Origin: Rhodamnia argentea
Taxonomy: Eukaryota; Streptophyta; Magnoliopsida; Myrtales; Myrtaceae
Assembly (NCBI RefSeq): GCF_020921035.1
Contig: NC_063154.1
Span: 24,529,448 to 24,593,447 of the forward strand
Reading direction: 5' to 3'
DNA: 64,000 nucleotides
How positions within the stretch are numbered: the first letter of the stretch is position 1; the number at the start of each line of letters is the position of its first letter. The notes below the pieces were generated by a model. That model was not told the DNA's origin, made no database searches, and saw only the letters and a program-made list of their open reading frames with translations. The position numbers and the translations under genes were made by a program. Positions 12,885-23,940 of this stretch are shown piece after piece.

Positions 12885-13803
12885 AGATGATAAGTGGTGG
12901 CTGACTAGAGCTCGACCCATCTCGAGTGCCCCGTATATTCTTCATGTTCAAGCTGAAAATAAACTGCTCTAAACCCTTATTTTTACTATTAGCAATAATT
13001 AGGACCTCATTTTTTCATAAACATATTAAAGACCTTAATTAATGAAAAAAAGGAATGGAGAAATTTTCTAAACCCTCTATGCTTACGAGAGATTGTGTTG
13101 TTCTTACTGAAGGCCCTTGTGTAGAGAAAATCCCCCTCCTCTTCCTACGATAAAAGATCACGCAGATACACACCACAACTAGCAAAATTAAAACCGCAAT
13201 CCCAATCCCCACTGTATGTGCTGCCATCGTTCCCCGCGGCAACTCTCCGTTTGGCAGAGAGATGGAATTGGTCTCCCGAGTGTTCTTCGGTGAGTATCCT
13301 CTAGTGGGAAATGCACTCGCCGTCTAATGGAAGGGAACGGCCCCATCACTACTTCGCCTGTTTAGACGGCGAGTGCATTTCCCAATAGAGGATACTCGCC
13401 AAAGAGCACTTGGGAGACCAATTCCATCTCTCCTCCAAACGGGGAGTGGCTGCAGGGAATGATGGCAGCACATATAGTTAGGATAGGGATTGCAATTTTA
13501 ATTTTGCTAGTTGTGGTGTGAATCTGCCTGATCTTTTATTGGAGGAAGAGGAGGGGGATTTTCTCCCCACAAGGGCATTCAGTAAGATTAGTACCATCTC
13601 TCGTAGCACAGAGGGTTTAGAAAATTTCTCTATTCCTTTTTTTCAGTAATTGAGGTCTTTAATATGTTGATGAAAAAATGAGGTCCTAATTATTGCTAAT
13701 AGTAAAAATAAGGGTTTAGAGCCGTTCAGTTTCGGCTTGAACATGACCAATATAAGGAGCACTCGAGATGGGTCGCGCTATAGTCATCCACCACTTATCG
13801 TCT
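12885..13803. repeat. Large inverted repeat (arms ~440 bp, loop ~36 nt) containing a membrane-protein gene fragment
   Basis: Left arm about 12885-13326, loop 13327-13362, right arm about 13363-13803. The arms match along their length with scattered substitutions. The left arm, read on the minus strand, encodes NSISLPNGELPRGTMAAHT, then a ~20-residue hydrophobic membrane segment, a basic stop-transfer RRKRR and SLVSIEGLENFS, ending at 13039. This looks like the membrane-spanning exon of a receptor-like protein. The right arm read on the plus strand carries the same peptide with a stop after the membrane segment. A third short copy of part of the arm (cacaagggccttcagtaag) follows at 13803-13822. 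A transcript would fold into long double-stranded RNA. Confidence 0.85.
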
Positions 13804-14631
13804 CCACAAGGGCCTTCAGTAAGACCAATAACCCTCTTGTAGGGATTATTGTCGGTGTAGGTCATTCAACTGCAAGGTGACCAGCAGAAAAATGTTTCCA
13901 CATTGGACAGCAGAGCTCGGTGAAATGTCTGCTGCATTACTAGACCCTGTTGACATATGCATATTTCCGAGTCATTGAAACAAAGGATTTGCCTTTTCCA
14001 TATGTTTGCAACTTGGAACGTTGACTTTGGATTCGGCAGAAACTTGCTCTTGTAGCCAGAGATTATATATGTGTGGAACTCGTCAATCTTTTATTCCAGA
14101 TGGATCAATTCCAAATGAGGTTGCAATTGTTTTGTTTTGCTTTACTCACTATGGTCTTATGTCAAAGTTTCTCCTTACACATTTTGGATTGATTTTTAAC
14201 AACTCCTAACACCAAAAACAAGAAAATGAGATTCAGCCGGAAACCGAGTTAGGAAATCGAGTCAAACATGCTTGATAGTCAGGTAAGTTCATCAAACACA
14301 TGTATAACCACTTTCAAAAATCGAGCTACCCACATGAAACTGGGCTCATTGAATATGGGTCACAACCCATTCTGTCAGACTTTTTTTAATTAATAAATAT
14401 TTCAATTTATAGATTTTTTGCATTTTTATTTTATTTACTAATTTTTTTATTGTTTAATTTGCTTTTTTTTATTTGATGTGAAGTTTTTATCCAAGTAACA
14501 AATACATTTGAAGAGCTTAAAATGGATTAAATGAGTTTTCCTAGAATATTAGTGTGTTGTTCTATCTAATCTCCTCTCATTTGAATTCAGAGAAGGAACA
14601 TTCATATTTGTTTTTTATCATCTCAGTACAG
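13804..14631. other. Gap between hairpin and VPS8 fragments
   Basis: AT-rich DNA. A frame at 13915-14070 (LLDPVDICIFPSH and following) has no recognisable family. No other structure seen. Confidence 0.3.
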
Positions 14632-15710
14632 AAGGTTCACGGAGTTGAGACGAACCTGGAGAGAATCTCTGATTTCCCCAAGTATTTGCGCAACTATCCT
14701 GTTCACGCCTCTAAGGAAATGATTGAGCATTCTTTTGAGGTGACTGCTTTAAAATCACACATTTAAATTATAGTTGGATTATGCAAATGTTGCCCAAGTG
14801 ATGATTATGTAGACCTGTCTTTTCTCTGCAGGAGTTGTTTCTATTTGGTAACGAGATGGTTCTTGTAGATATTCTTTGTTGCTGCGGTTCTCAAACATGA
14901 CCTAGGCAAACATATATGCTCTGTTAACTGAAAAATACAGCCCATAGCATTTAGAGTTCCTGTTGGGGTGTTGCATCATAACTCTTGTCTAGCTCTATGT
15001 TATGCATATCGTTGTGCATGCAGCATTTGCTGTCCTCTATATTTGAGATAGAATGCTAGTTAAGGAAAACACCGACGAAATGGTTTAAACAAAAAAGGAG
15101 AGACATGAACATCGAGTCCTTTTTTTTGAGATTTTGGTACAAACAACCTTATTCAGGCCTAGCGATGTTTGATGTTTTATTGCTTGTATAACTGTCAAAG
15201 GAGGTGTAGGTGCTAAACTTTGAGCTCGTTAAGTGATCAAGATATCCTGCACCTTTTTTTTTGCTGCGAAGTTCCTATGCTCTTTAGTAACTTAGTTGCG
15301 ATCCTTAGGTTTTTAATCTTTGCTCTTCATTTCTGTAGTTACCATGTCGATATGACTGTCGCTCAGTTCTTAAATTCTTGTAGACATTTGATAGCTACCG
15401 GATGGAGAAATGTTTGCAACTCTGTCAGGAGTATGGGATCGCAGATGCAGCTGCGATTTTGTGGGAAGGGGTTGGTAATGTTGGGTGCGCTCTCTTGCTT
15501 ACACTACCGAGCCTCAATGAAAAATTTGGAACATTTCAGCACTGTATTAACAATGGAGGAGGTTTGTGCATTTACCTTTTTGTGCAGAGGTTTCTGGTTA
15601 ATTTGTACTTTTTGTCTAATTAAATAAATTAGCGCTGGTGATTGATATACAGAGAGTATTGGATTATGTCGGTGTAATACGCCTCAGTTGAATCTTGACG
15701 AGTGTGGACA
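14632..15710 (+). pseudogene. VPS8: VPS8 homologue, exon fragments
   Basis: VPS8 is a CORVET tethering-complex subunit acting in endosome and vacuole trafficking. Three pieces match what I recall of plant VPS8. Exon 14632-14739 reads KVHGVETNLERISDFPKYL and YPVHASKEMIEHSFE, between a clean acceptor and donor. Exon 15384-15561 reads TFDSYRMEKCLQLCQEYGI, then DAAAILWEGVGNVGCALLL. A third piece from 15653 reads IGLCRCNTPQLNLDE. The segment that should join the first two exons (ending near LKFLE) is not found between them, and the similarity fades after about 15700. The pieces total under 120 residues, against well over 1500 in the full protein. It lies between two long hairpins, which suggests a rearranged segment. 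Confidence 0.6.
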
Positions 15711-15847
15711 TCCGACTGTTATGCAACAGCAATTGAGTCCCTTGCCTCAGATTCGTCATGCACTGCTTGAAATAAGCAGAATGCAAGGGATGCAACAGCA
15801 ACTGCTCTTGTTGAAGTGAAGTTTTGTTTTCTATAGACGTGACATCA

Positions 15848-16229
15848 AGGGACCCCACCTCCTTCATGCCCTTCGGAGAGTTTATGCTTATGATCAAAGG
15901 AAGGTAAATTCAAGCCGAAGCACGATAACTATCACAGAAGTCAAAACGTCGCATCGCATGGGAGAGTGACGAGTTCTATCTCGAAGACGCAAATGGCAAT
16001 CTCTTAAAAAGTGGAATTATTTTTTAGAATCTCTAAATTAGAATAATCGTCGATTGTAATTCTGCTTTTTATCTTATCGCCATTTGTGTCTTCGAGATAT
16101 AACTTCTAACTCACCCATGCGATGCGACGTTTTGACTTCGGTGACATGTATTGCGCTTCGGGTCGAATGTAACTTCCTTTGATCATAAGCATAAGCTCTC
16201 CAAAGGGCGTCAAGGAGGTGGGGTCCCTC
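15848..16229. repeat. Second inverted repeat (arms ~175 bp, loop ~34 nt)
   Basis: Left arm about 15848-16020, right arm about 16055-16229, loop rich in A and T. The arms share blocks such as gggaccccacctcctt, tatgcttatgatcaaagga, gtcaaaacgtcgcatcgcat and atctcgaagac. The left arm can be read as coding (GPHLLHALRRVYAYDQRK, then a donor-like gtaaat), suggesting a duplicated gene exon of unknown family. The arms differ by enough substitutions to be older than a fresh duplication. Confidence 0.85.
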
Positions 16230-16697
16230 ATAATGATTCCCACACTAGGCCCGTTAGGCTAAGGAATTGTAAATCTATTTACCATGTCAATGTTACCATC
16301 ATTCATTTCCTGATCCAAATGTCTTTTCTTGTTGCTCCTAGTGGTCAGGCTTGGTCTCATCCTTAGCCAGCCCAAAATCTATTTACCAAAATGAGAATGG
16401 TTAAAATGATCATAAACATAGACAACATCGAATTGAAAAGCACAACTGAGAGACTAAAGAAAAACATCACTCTATCAACAAATTTCGCTATAAAGTCTCA
16501 AAAATATATGTATGATTCTGAAAAGGCATGGAAGGGCATTATCTTACTTCACGATTTTGCCTGCTAATATTCTTTCTTGCCTTTTCATTGTACAGAGCGA
16601 TGCCAATATAGGGCACAACATATTGTAAACATGATAACATTAGACGAATCGGCTGATAAAATGATGAAGTTACTTTAACAAAAAGATCATGATGCAT
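16230..16697. other. Spacer before the solo LTR
   Basis: AT-rich sequence with no recognised gene or repeat. Confidence 0.3.
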
Positions 16698-16732
16698 TTG
16701 TGTGTTGACACCTAATTTTGGGCGATTCCATA

Positions 16733-16738
16733 TTATTA

Positions 16739-16786
<48 letters not shown>
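16733..16786. repeat. ATT microsatellite inside the solo LTR
   Basis: About 17 ATT units shortly after the LTR start. Confidence 0.95.
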
Positions 16787-16787
<1 letters not shown>

Positions 16788-18479
16788 ATAAGAATACTTC
16801 TAATTTATTTTCATCTTATTGCAAAATAGAAAAATAAAAAATATTTATAACTATTTTTTTTATATATAAAAAAAGGAGAAAGAAAGAAAGAGAAAAAAAA
16901 TGAAATGAAAAAAAAAATGAATGAAATGATAGGCTATTGAATATGCATATTTTCTTGCTGCACTATAAAAAAAATCAAAATAAAATCAAAAATCAAATTT
17001 TATTTTATTATTTTATTTCGTTTTTTTTAAAGAAAAAAAAGAGAAAAAAAAAAAGAAATAAAATCGGATCGGGCCGATCAAGCTTGCCCGTGATAGACTT
17101 GGCCCACGTTTTCTTTTCCTCTCTCGCGGAGTAGGCCCACGCGGGTAGCCCACCTGGTCTCTCTTTTCCCCCAAATGGATAGCCCATCTCCCCATTTTTA
17201 TTTTTCACGACCCACCTTCCCTTGCTATTTTCGGTCAGCCCATCTCCCCTTTTTATTCCCCACAGCCCACATCTCTCATTTGCTTTTCTATCAGCCTTGA
17301 TTCACCCCCCCTACATCACTTCTTCCTGCACACACTCACGTCACTCACATTATCACCGTATGCCTCACGTGGTCTCTCATTAAACCCCGTCTACATCAAC
17401 CGGAATTCACTTTGTCCACATAATGAAACTTGGGGAAGGAGGCAAGACTAACATAAAAGAAGGAGAGGAGGGCAGGCTAGAGGTTGGCGGGTTCGGTTCA
17501 AAAAAACAATGGAGAGGAAATAGAGAAAGGGAGAGAGAGTTGGAGTTGTAGGTTCGGTCGGGGAAAGAAAAGGGGAGCACTCGAAAAAGGCTTCAAGAAG
17601 TCCCGTGGAGTTCACTTCTCCTTAGCTCGCCAACCAGGTAAGTTCACTTCTTTGTGTTGTTTTTATCTCACGTAAAGTTGGCACCTTTTTGTCTAGCTAG
17701 GCCTCTTGTTCTCATATGATGAATGGTCTGGTTTGTTTTCCTTTAAGTATGGATGTATTACAAAGAACCCACGTCCTCACTCGTCAATGCACCCCTCTTC
17801 GCATAGCATGTCCGCGACCGGATCTTGTTGCCTTCCTCGTGTTTGTGCGCGCTTTCGTCCATACGGTTGGCCGAGAGGTTGGTCTAGTGGCGATTCCGTT
17901 TTTCTCGCGCTGTTGATAATCGGAGCGGTTTCGACACGCCTTTGGTGGACAGTCATCCATTGCGGGTCTCGTTCTTGAGGTCCAGGTGAAACGCATATAA
18001 ACAATAGGTTGAGGTCTACTTGGGAGAACCGATATTTTGAGCGTAGGTCGCTGAAGCTCGGACGATGTCGGTCCCGCAGTCCGTGTCGGGTGCGCGAGCC
18101 ACTAGGTTGGTATAGGAATCGTGTTTGGGAGATCGCTGGTGAAGACTTCCAACCTGCAAAATATTCCCCAACGGGGTCGGACCGGTTCGAACACCACATT
18201 GCGGAGGCTACTGGAACATTGTTCTGTGGAAATAAAGGTTCATGAAAATGGAAGCGGGACCGACCGAGCTGGCGTGGTTTGCGAGTCCGGGCCTGATCGG
18301 AGATGGTGGCGGGCGTCCTACATGTTCGCGATGACTTGTTGAGGGCTAGAGGTCCGACGACGATTGTGACCCGCCTTGGACGATCTTAGCTGCGGTCGAA
18401 GGTTCCCGAAGGTGACGCGAGCTCAAGCGCCGGTGGAAGATAGGTGCCGAGGTGATGCAAGCCTAGGCTGAAATGACGC

Positions 18480-18676
18480 AAGCATGAACCGAAGGCGACG
18501 CGAGTCCGAACGAAGGCGACGCGAGTCCGAAACTCCGGCGACGCGAGTCCGAACGAAGGTGACGCAAGCGTGAACCGAAGGCGACGCGAGTCCGAACGAA
18601 GGCGACGCGAGTCCGAAACTTCGGCGACGCGAGTCCGAACGAAGGCGACGCGAGTCCGAACGAAGGCGACGCGAGG
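18480..18676. repeat. 21-bp minisatellite (gaaggcgacgcgagtccgaa + c)
   Basis: About nine units of a 21-bp GC-rich repeat. Variants recur in a regular order (units ending 'aactccg', 'aacttcg' and 'aacgaag'), giving a higher-order period. Open frames on the minus strand through it give Arg-rich low-complexity peptides, which I do not regard as genes. Confidence 0.85.
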
Positions 18677-20648
18677 GTAAACAGGACCGACTTGAGCTCG
18701 AGCCGAGGCGTACGAGTTCTGAACCGTGAACTCGGGCTGAAGTAATGCGACGTTGAACAGAAACGATATGAGCTCGGGCGGAGGCGACGCAATTGTCAAC
18801 GTATGGTGACGCCGACTCGAGTAGAACCGGTTGGCGCCCGGGGAAGTCCGGCGGGGTGGCGGGTCGTTGATCGAATCCCGGCGATGCGGCGGCTAAGCGG
18901 AAGGCGGTTGGCGTCGGAGGTGCTGGCGTGAAGCAGATCCCGTGGAGCCTTTGGCTCACGGTGGACCTTGGAGCGAAGCCGGGCCGGGACAGTTGGAGTT
19001 GGGGAGGAAGCCCCGGACCGGATGCAATGCAAAGAAGCGCTTGAAGGTGAGCTGATGGCGTCGGGACCGTCAAATGTTGCGGACACGCGAGTGAAGAGGA
19101 AAATAAATGGAGAGCTCTTGGTTGGAAAGGTTTGGACGACGCTCGCAACCACCCGGCGTCGACGGTAGTCGACGGAGTGAAGGCGGCACACGAGCTCGAA
19201 TCGGTGGCGGTGCAAGTGGCGACTCGGATCCGAGGCGGTGGCGTGGCTGGTAGATCCCGGCATCATGATCTTGGTTCTGTATACACAAACCCAACGTTTT
19301 GGCGAGAAGGTCCATGTCGATGGTCTAGTAGCGGCGGTGACCGGATCCCGATCTTGCAACGACAAGTAAATCTGGGCGGTGCAACTGCGAGGCGGGCGAC
19401 GGTCGTAGGTGTTGAAGAGCGGCGTCGCCGTCGGTGCCGGAAGCGCAAAGTCGCCGTCCCGGTTGCTGAAAAGAAGAGAAGACGTCGCATGAAGAAGATG
19501 GTGAACAGCACCAGCAAGTCCCTCTACGCTTCTTCTTCCGTTGGTTGTCGTGTGGGCTAGTAAAATAAAAAATGAGGGAGATTGGGCTGGCGTGGGGAAA
19601 AGAAGGAGGATTGGGCCGGCGTGAAAAAAATAAAAGAAGAAGAGGAGTTGGGCTGAAGAGGGGAGAATGGGCTGGCATGAAAGAAAAAGAAAAGGAAAGT
19701 TGGGCTAGGAGAAATATGGAGCCCGGTTCGGTTAAAATAAAAGAAATTGGGCCCGAGCCCTTTTGTGTCCACCAGGCCTAGGTTTGGGTCTCTCCCGCGG
19801 ACCGGACCGGGCCCGACGACCTGATCCAGGTCCGGGTCCGAGAACCCGACCCGGACCCGGTCTATTTTAATTAAAAAAATGTATTTAAAAATATTAAATA
19901 TTAAATAAAAAAAATAAATAAAAATTCAAATTCAAAAAAAAAAATCATAAAAATTTCAGAAAATTAGAAAAATATTTTCTTCAACCTTTTTTACCCCTAT
20001 TGTGAATTTTAAGCCTGAAATTGGCGTTGATTGAAGATCGATGTCCAGTTCGGTCTGATAACTATTGTAATTCGATTTTCGAGTCGAAATTGTTTGTTTA
20101 AATATCGCCATTATAGATTTGGTCTGCATGTGCTTATCCCGATCTTTATTTGGCATATTTACCCGATTGAGTGTTTAAATACACTGTCTTTTGAAAAATT
20201 GTCTGTTAATCGCTTTTCCTATATGTTAGGTTAAGGATAAATAGGTAATTGCACGAAATGACAGAAAAACATTATGCATGATCATTTAGTAATGGTTAGA
20301 TACCTGATGAGCTTAAAATGATATGCAGAATGTGTGGTCACCTTAGGAAATATCAATTGGTTAGGTACCGAAAGGGCGCTAATTTTCTAATTAGCGTAAA
20401 TAAGTCCCCGAACTTAGAAGCTCTTGTTGCGTAGGAATTGAGATAACCCTCCCGTGTCTCGATTGGTTTCTAGCCGACCCCAATAGGCTAGTGGCGACTC
20501 TTAAGCATTTTAATTTGCTAATCAATAAAATGAATCCAATGTCACGCGAGGTAGGACTTGGGAGAGTCCACGCCATTGATCTTTGGCAATACCTCTAAAC
20601 CCAGTTGGATCCTCCGCGGGAGGCCGAAGGCGAGGTCGCGACATTGTG

Positions 20649-21614
20649 CAAAATGTAATTTGCTGTAAACAGGACAAAAAGGAATTCCTAGAGCTATTCC
20701 GGATATGATGATGTCATGAGCCAACTTGGGCTTCGTTGCAAGAGAGCATTAAAGCCGACACGGATTAAGGAGCAAACTAACGGCACGATATCATCGAAGC
20801 GAGATCGAAAGTCAGAGCAAGAGAAAATTGTATTAGAACTCCGATAATGGTCTAGGCTCCAACTTCTACCGCACGCGAGATGTACTGTCCATCTTAAAAA
20901 ACAAGAAGCAACGAACTAATTTGATTTCTGATCACTTAGGAAGTGATATTTCCAAATTACGGAAGGGTAAATTGCTAAGTGATTTTCGTAAAATTTTCAA
21001 TGCCAAAGTGAAATCGAAGTAAAAGTAAACTGATTTTGAATTTTTCTAATTTTTTGGGTCAAAGTTGACCGCGAGTTTGACTTTTGGGCCAAAGAGCTAA
21101 CTGACGGGTCAAACTTCGATTTTTTTTTCTTGCAAATTCTAAGTGAAAACACTGAAATTGACATTATTTAGAAGGTTTTTATGCAAAGATAAAAAAATTT
21201 GCCATGGGTTGACCTTTTGGTTAGAATTGGTCCGAAAAAGTCAAGCCAAAAGTCAACATTATGGATTTTCTTGAAATTTAAATGCAAATGAAGTGTTAAA
21301 GCTAAATGACACTTTTTTGCCAAGAATTGAGTTCTGTCGCGACCATAAACCAAAATCTCGAGCTTTTACCTTTTACTAACCTGTCGGTTACAAAATCGAG
21401 TGTCACTGTGTCTTTGTTGTAATTGAACCACAACCCGAATTGATTTCTTGTCCTCTTTTTACTTGTCATTATATTATCCCTTTTTCTTTCTTAATAAAAG
21501 CAAAACTTGGGAAAATTATCCGAGAAGTTCTAAACTTATTGCACCTTGGCCAATCTAATCTTAAACTTTTCAATTGTGTAAATTGAAACTCAACTTTCTT
21601 TTACAACCTAGTTA
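20649..21614. other. Spacer between the two gypsy insertions
   Basis: AT-rich. Contains repeated 'ggtcaaag-ttgac' words (about 21056-21115 and 21210-21260). At 21335 a tgtcgcgacc motif like an inverted LTR end suggests a further truncated LTR remnant. No gene is seen. Confidence 0.3.
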
Positions 21615-21619
21615 ACACT

Positions 21620-23051
21620 TGTCGCGACCTAAAAAATAAACGAGTTAATTTTCGGGCTAATGGATTATCGGGTTAATTAATTAACCTAACTCGGACTCTC
21701 CCAAGTCCATACCAAATCGCAACTTAAGGTTCAAATAATTAACATGCAACGTGTTTTGAATTTGGAGTCACCACTAATCATTTTCGGTAGGTTGATTAGA
21801 AACCTAAATAAAATAGCGGGAGAAAACTATCTTATTTCCGCGAACCGGAGATTTTGAATTCGGGGATTTGGTTACGCTAGATTACTCTAACGCCCTTTCG
21901 GTACCATTTTCATGAAAAAAATATTTGATTTGGCAATTTTGATGGATTTTACTTGAAATTCAAAGATGCAATTTTTTTGGTTTTTTCTTCTTTTTTATGG
22001 GGATGTAAAACATTGAACTTTGTACGATATACACCATGGGTGATTTAGAAAGAAAGAAAACGCAGCCAGTCACGAGTATTTATAAAAATAAATTAACATG
22101 TAATAATGCTAAAATTTGGAACACGTAGCATGTCTAAAATAAACAAACAAATGTTCAAACCAAACGATTACATTTTTGTAGATCAAGATGGAAAGGATTA
22201 CCTTCTATTACACAAAATCTTACTCACATACACGTTATAGTTCCCTTCAAGATCTCGGAGCTGGAAGAACGCGGCTGTCGTCGAAAATGGCAAGCAATGG
22301 CGTTGTTGGGTGGCGAGAGGCGAAATATGTGTCGGGACTCGTCGAAGATGATGCTCGACTAAAACTATTTTCTTCACTCTCGAATTTTCTCTTCTAATTT
22401 TTCTCAAGAACTATTTTTTTCCTCTCTAAAAATTCCTCTCAAAAACTCTCTCAAAACTCTCTCAATTCTCTTCCACTCCCCCCCTAAAACTCTTCTCAAG
22501 AGCTCTCTACCTTCTCTATCACCCAAAATTCTCCTGCTCAATTCTCAAGAACTCTCCCTCTTTTATAGCCAAATTTCTCCACCCTTCATTCTTCATCTTC
22601 ATTTCTTCACCTTCCATTTTCATCTTCCCTTCTTCATCTTCATTTCTTCACCTTCCATTTTCATCTTCCCTTCTTCATCTTCATTTCTTCACCTTCCATT
22701 TTCATCTTCCCTTCATCACCTTCCCTTCATCATCTTCCCTTCTTCATCTTCCCTTCTTCATCTTCTTTTGGTATTTGCAATACAGTCCCTGAAGTTCCAA
22801 GTATTTGCAATGCGGTCCCCTGAAATTTTAAGTATTTGCACATACGGTCCCTGAAGTTTCAAATCTTCTCGGTGTATTTTTCCATCCCGTGCCTGGTCTA
22901 GACGCATGCTAAATTAAGTGTTCTGCTTGCCCAATTATATGCCAATGCAATGTACGCTAAAAATAAATATGTGAGATGATTTTTATTTAGAACTAAAATT
23001 AGCTCTAATTTTTATGCAAAAAATAGATTAGTCAAAATTTAGGCGTCAACA
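21620..23051 (-). repeat. 3' LTR of the gypsy element
   Basis: Near-identical to 30192-31622. In element orientation it starts TGTTGACGCC and ends GGTCGCGACA. It contains three copies of a 41-bp repeat of 'cttcatcttcatttcttcac...' type at about 22590-22720 and a TC-rich block before it. Confidence 0.93.
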
Positions 23052-23052
23052 A

Positions 23053-23064
23053 CTGCCCCTCTTT
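23053..23064 (-). other. Polypurine tract of the gypsy element
   Basis: On the minus strand AAAGAGGGGCAG lies directly next to the start of the 3' LTR, the usual position of the plus-strand primer. Confidence 0.8.
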
Positions 23065-23423
23065 GAGTGGAGGCTCGTAGAGGTTCCGCTCAAAGACAAA
23101 ATTGAATCCTAAATTTTGACAGTGCAAATTATGGATGAACTTTTTGGTGGGAGTTTTAATCCCATTTTTTATGTAATGAAGTGATGCATGATATGCAAGA
23201 CTGTAAATAACATGTGTCATAATTTCCCTTTTTCATGTTAGAGAGACTCGCACATGGATCGCATACAAGAATACTTGTTTTACCAAATTTCTCGTAAGCT
23301 AATGGTTCTCTTAATTTCCAAGCTTCTTTTTGCGGATGTAAGGATTTTAAGGTATTTGGCCTATCTATTATCAGAGACTTCTCCCTAATGCAAGACAGCG
23401 CAAGATATGTGTGTCGTTTGAGA

Positions 23424-23940
23424 TCACAAGAGCTACGTCGTTGTGAGTCGAAAGAAGTGAAATCAAGTTCACAAGAGCTACGTCGTTGTGAGTTGATTAA
23501 ATGTTGAAATCGCCAGTGCATATGTCTTCACGATTCGACAAAGGGGAACCAAAATCATAAGAGCTACGTCGTTATGATTTGGTTTGGATCAAAATCATGG
23601 GTGCTTATGTCTTCATGATTTGATAAAGGAGTCGAAAATCATAAGAGCTATGTCATTATGAGCCGACTAAAGGTCAAAATCACCAATGCATACGTCTTCG
23701 TGATTCGAAACCGAAATCATAAGAGCTACGTCGTTATGATTTGATGAGATGTCAAGATCGCCAGTGCATATGTCTTCACGTCCCGAGATTGAAACCATAA
23801 GAGCTACGTCGTTATGATTTGATAAGATGTCAAGATCGCCAGTGCATATGTCTTCACGTCCCGAGATTGAAACCATAAGAGCTACGTCGTTATGATTTGA
23901 TAAGATGTCAAGATCGCCGGTGCATATGTCTACACGACCC
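23424..23940 (-). repeat. Tandem array of alternating stem-loop motifs in the gypsy element
   Basis: Two short motifs alternate. Motif A has loop GAGCTACGTCG between stems CACAA/TTGTG or CATAA/TTATG, at 23424, 23469, 23552, 23639, 23714, 23796 and 23874. Motif B has a loop like CCAGTGCATATGTCTTCA between stems AATCG/CGATT, AAATCATG/CATGATTT or AATCAC/GTGATT, at 23508, 23592 and 23678, with weaker stems in the three later copies. The last units form an almost exact 78-bp tandem repeat. Because 78 is a multiple of three, one minus-strand frame stays open from 24179 to 23667 with a 26-residue peptide repeat (NHNDVALMVS...REDICTGDLDI). I cannot tell whether the peptide or the RNA structure matters. 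It lies between the pol remnant and the PPT. Confidence 0.85.

Larger units (their letters stand above)
16703..20643 (+). mobile_element. Solo LTR of a Ty3/gypsy-type retrotransposon, 3.9 kb
   Basis: Starts TGTTGACACC and ends GAGGTCGCGACA, flanked by the 5-bp direct repeat TTGTG at 16698-16702 and 20644-20648. Its right end resembles the end of the gypsy LTRs further right (a ...gacttgggagagtc... block and a final ggtcgcgaca). No gag or pol reading frame, PBS or PPT is seen inside. The interior holds an ATT microsatellite, a GC-rich leader with purine tracts near 17450-17640, a 21-bp minisatellite and a GC-rich block to 19550. I infer recombination between two LTRs that removed the body. The length is large but within the range known for long-LTR plant gypsy lineages. 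Confidence 0.8.

Noticed and set aside
17866..17915. tRNA-like string 'ggttggccgagaggttggtc'
   Set aside because: Resembles a D-arm sequence, but no acceptor stem, anticodon arm or T arm with the right spacing follows.
18386..19148. Long Arg/Ser-rich open frames on the minus strand
   Set aside because: They read through the GC-rich 21-bp minisatellite of the solo LTR in all frames; no domain and no splice structure.
23424..23940. CRISPR-like repeat array
   Set aside because: Repeats alternate in two kinds with irregular spacing inside a plant retrotransposon, and the intervals are themselves repeated, not unique spacers.
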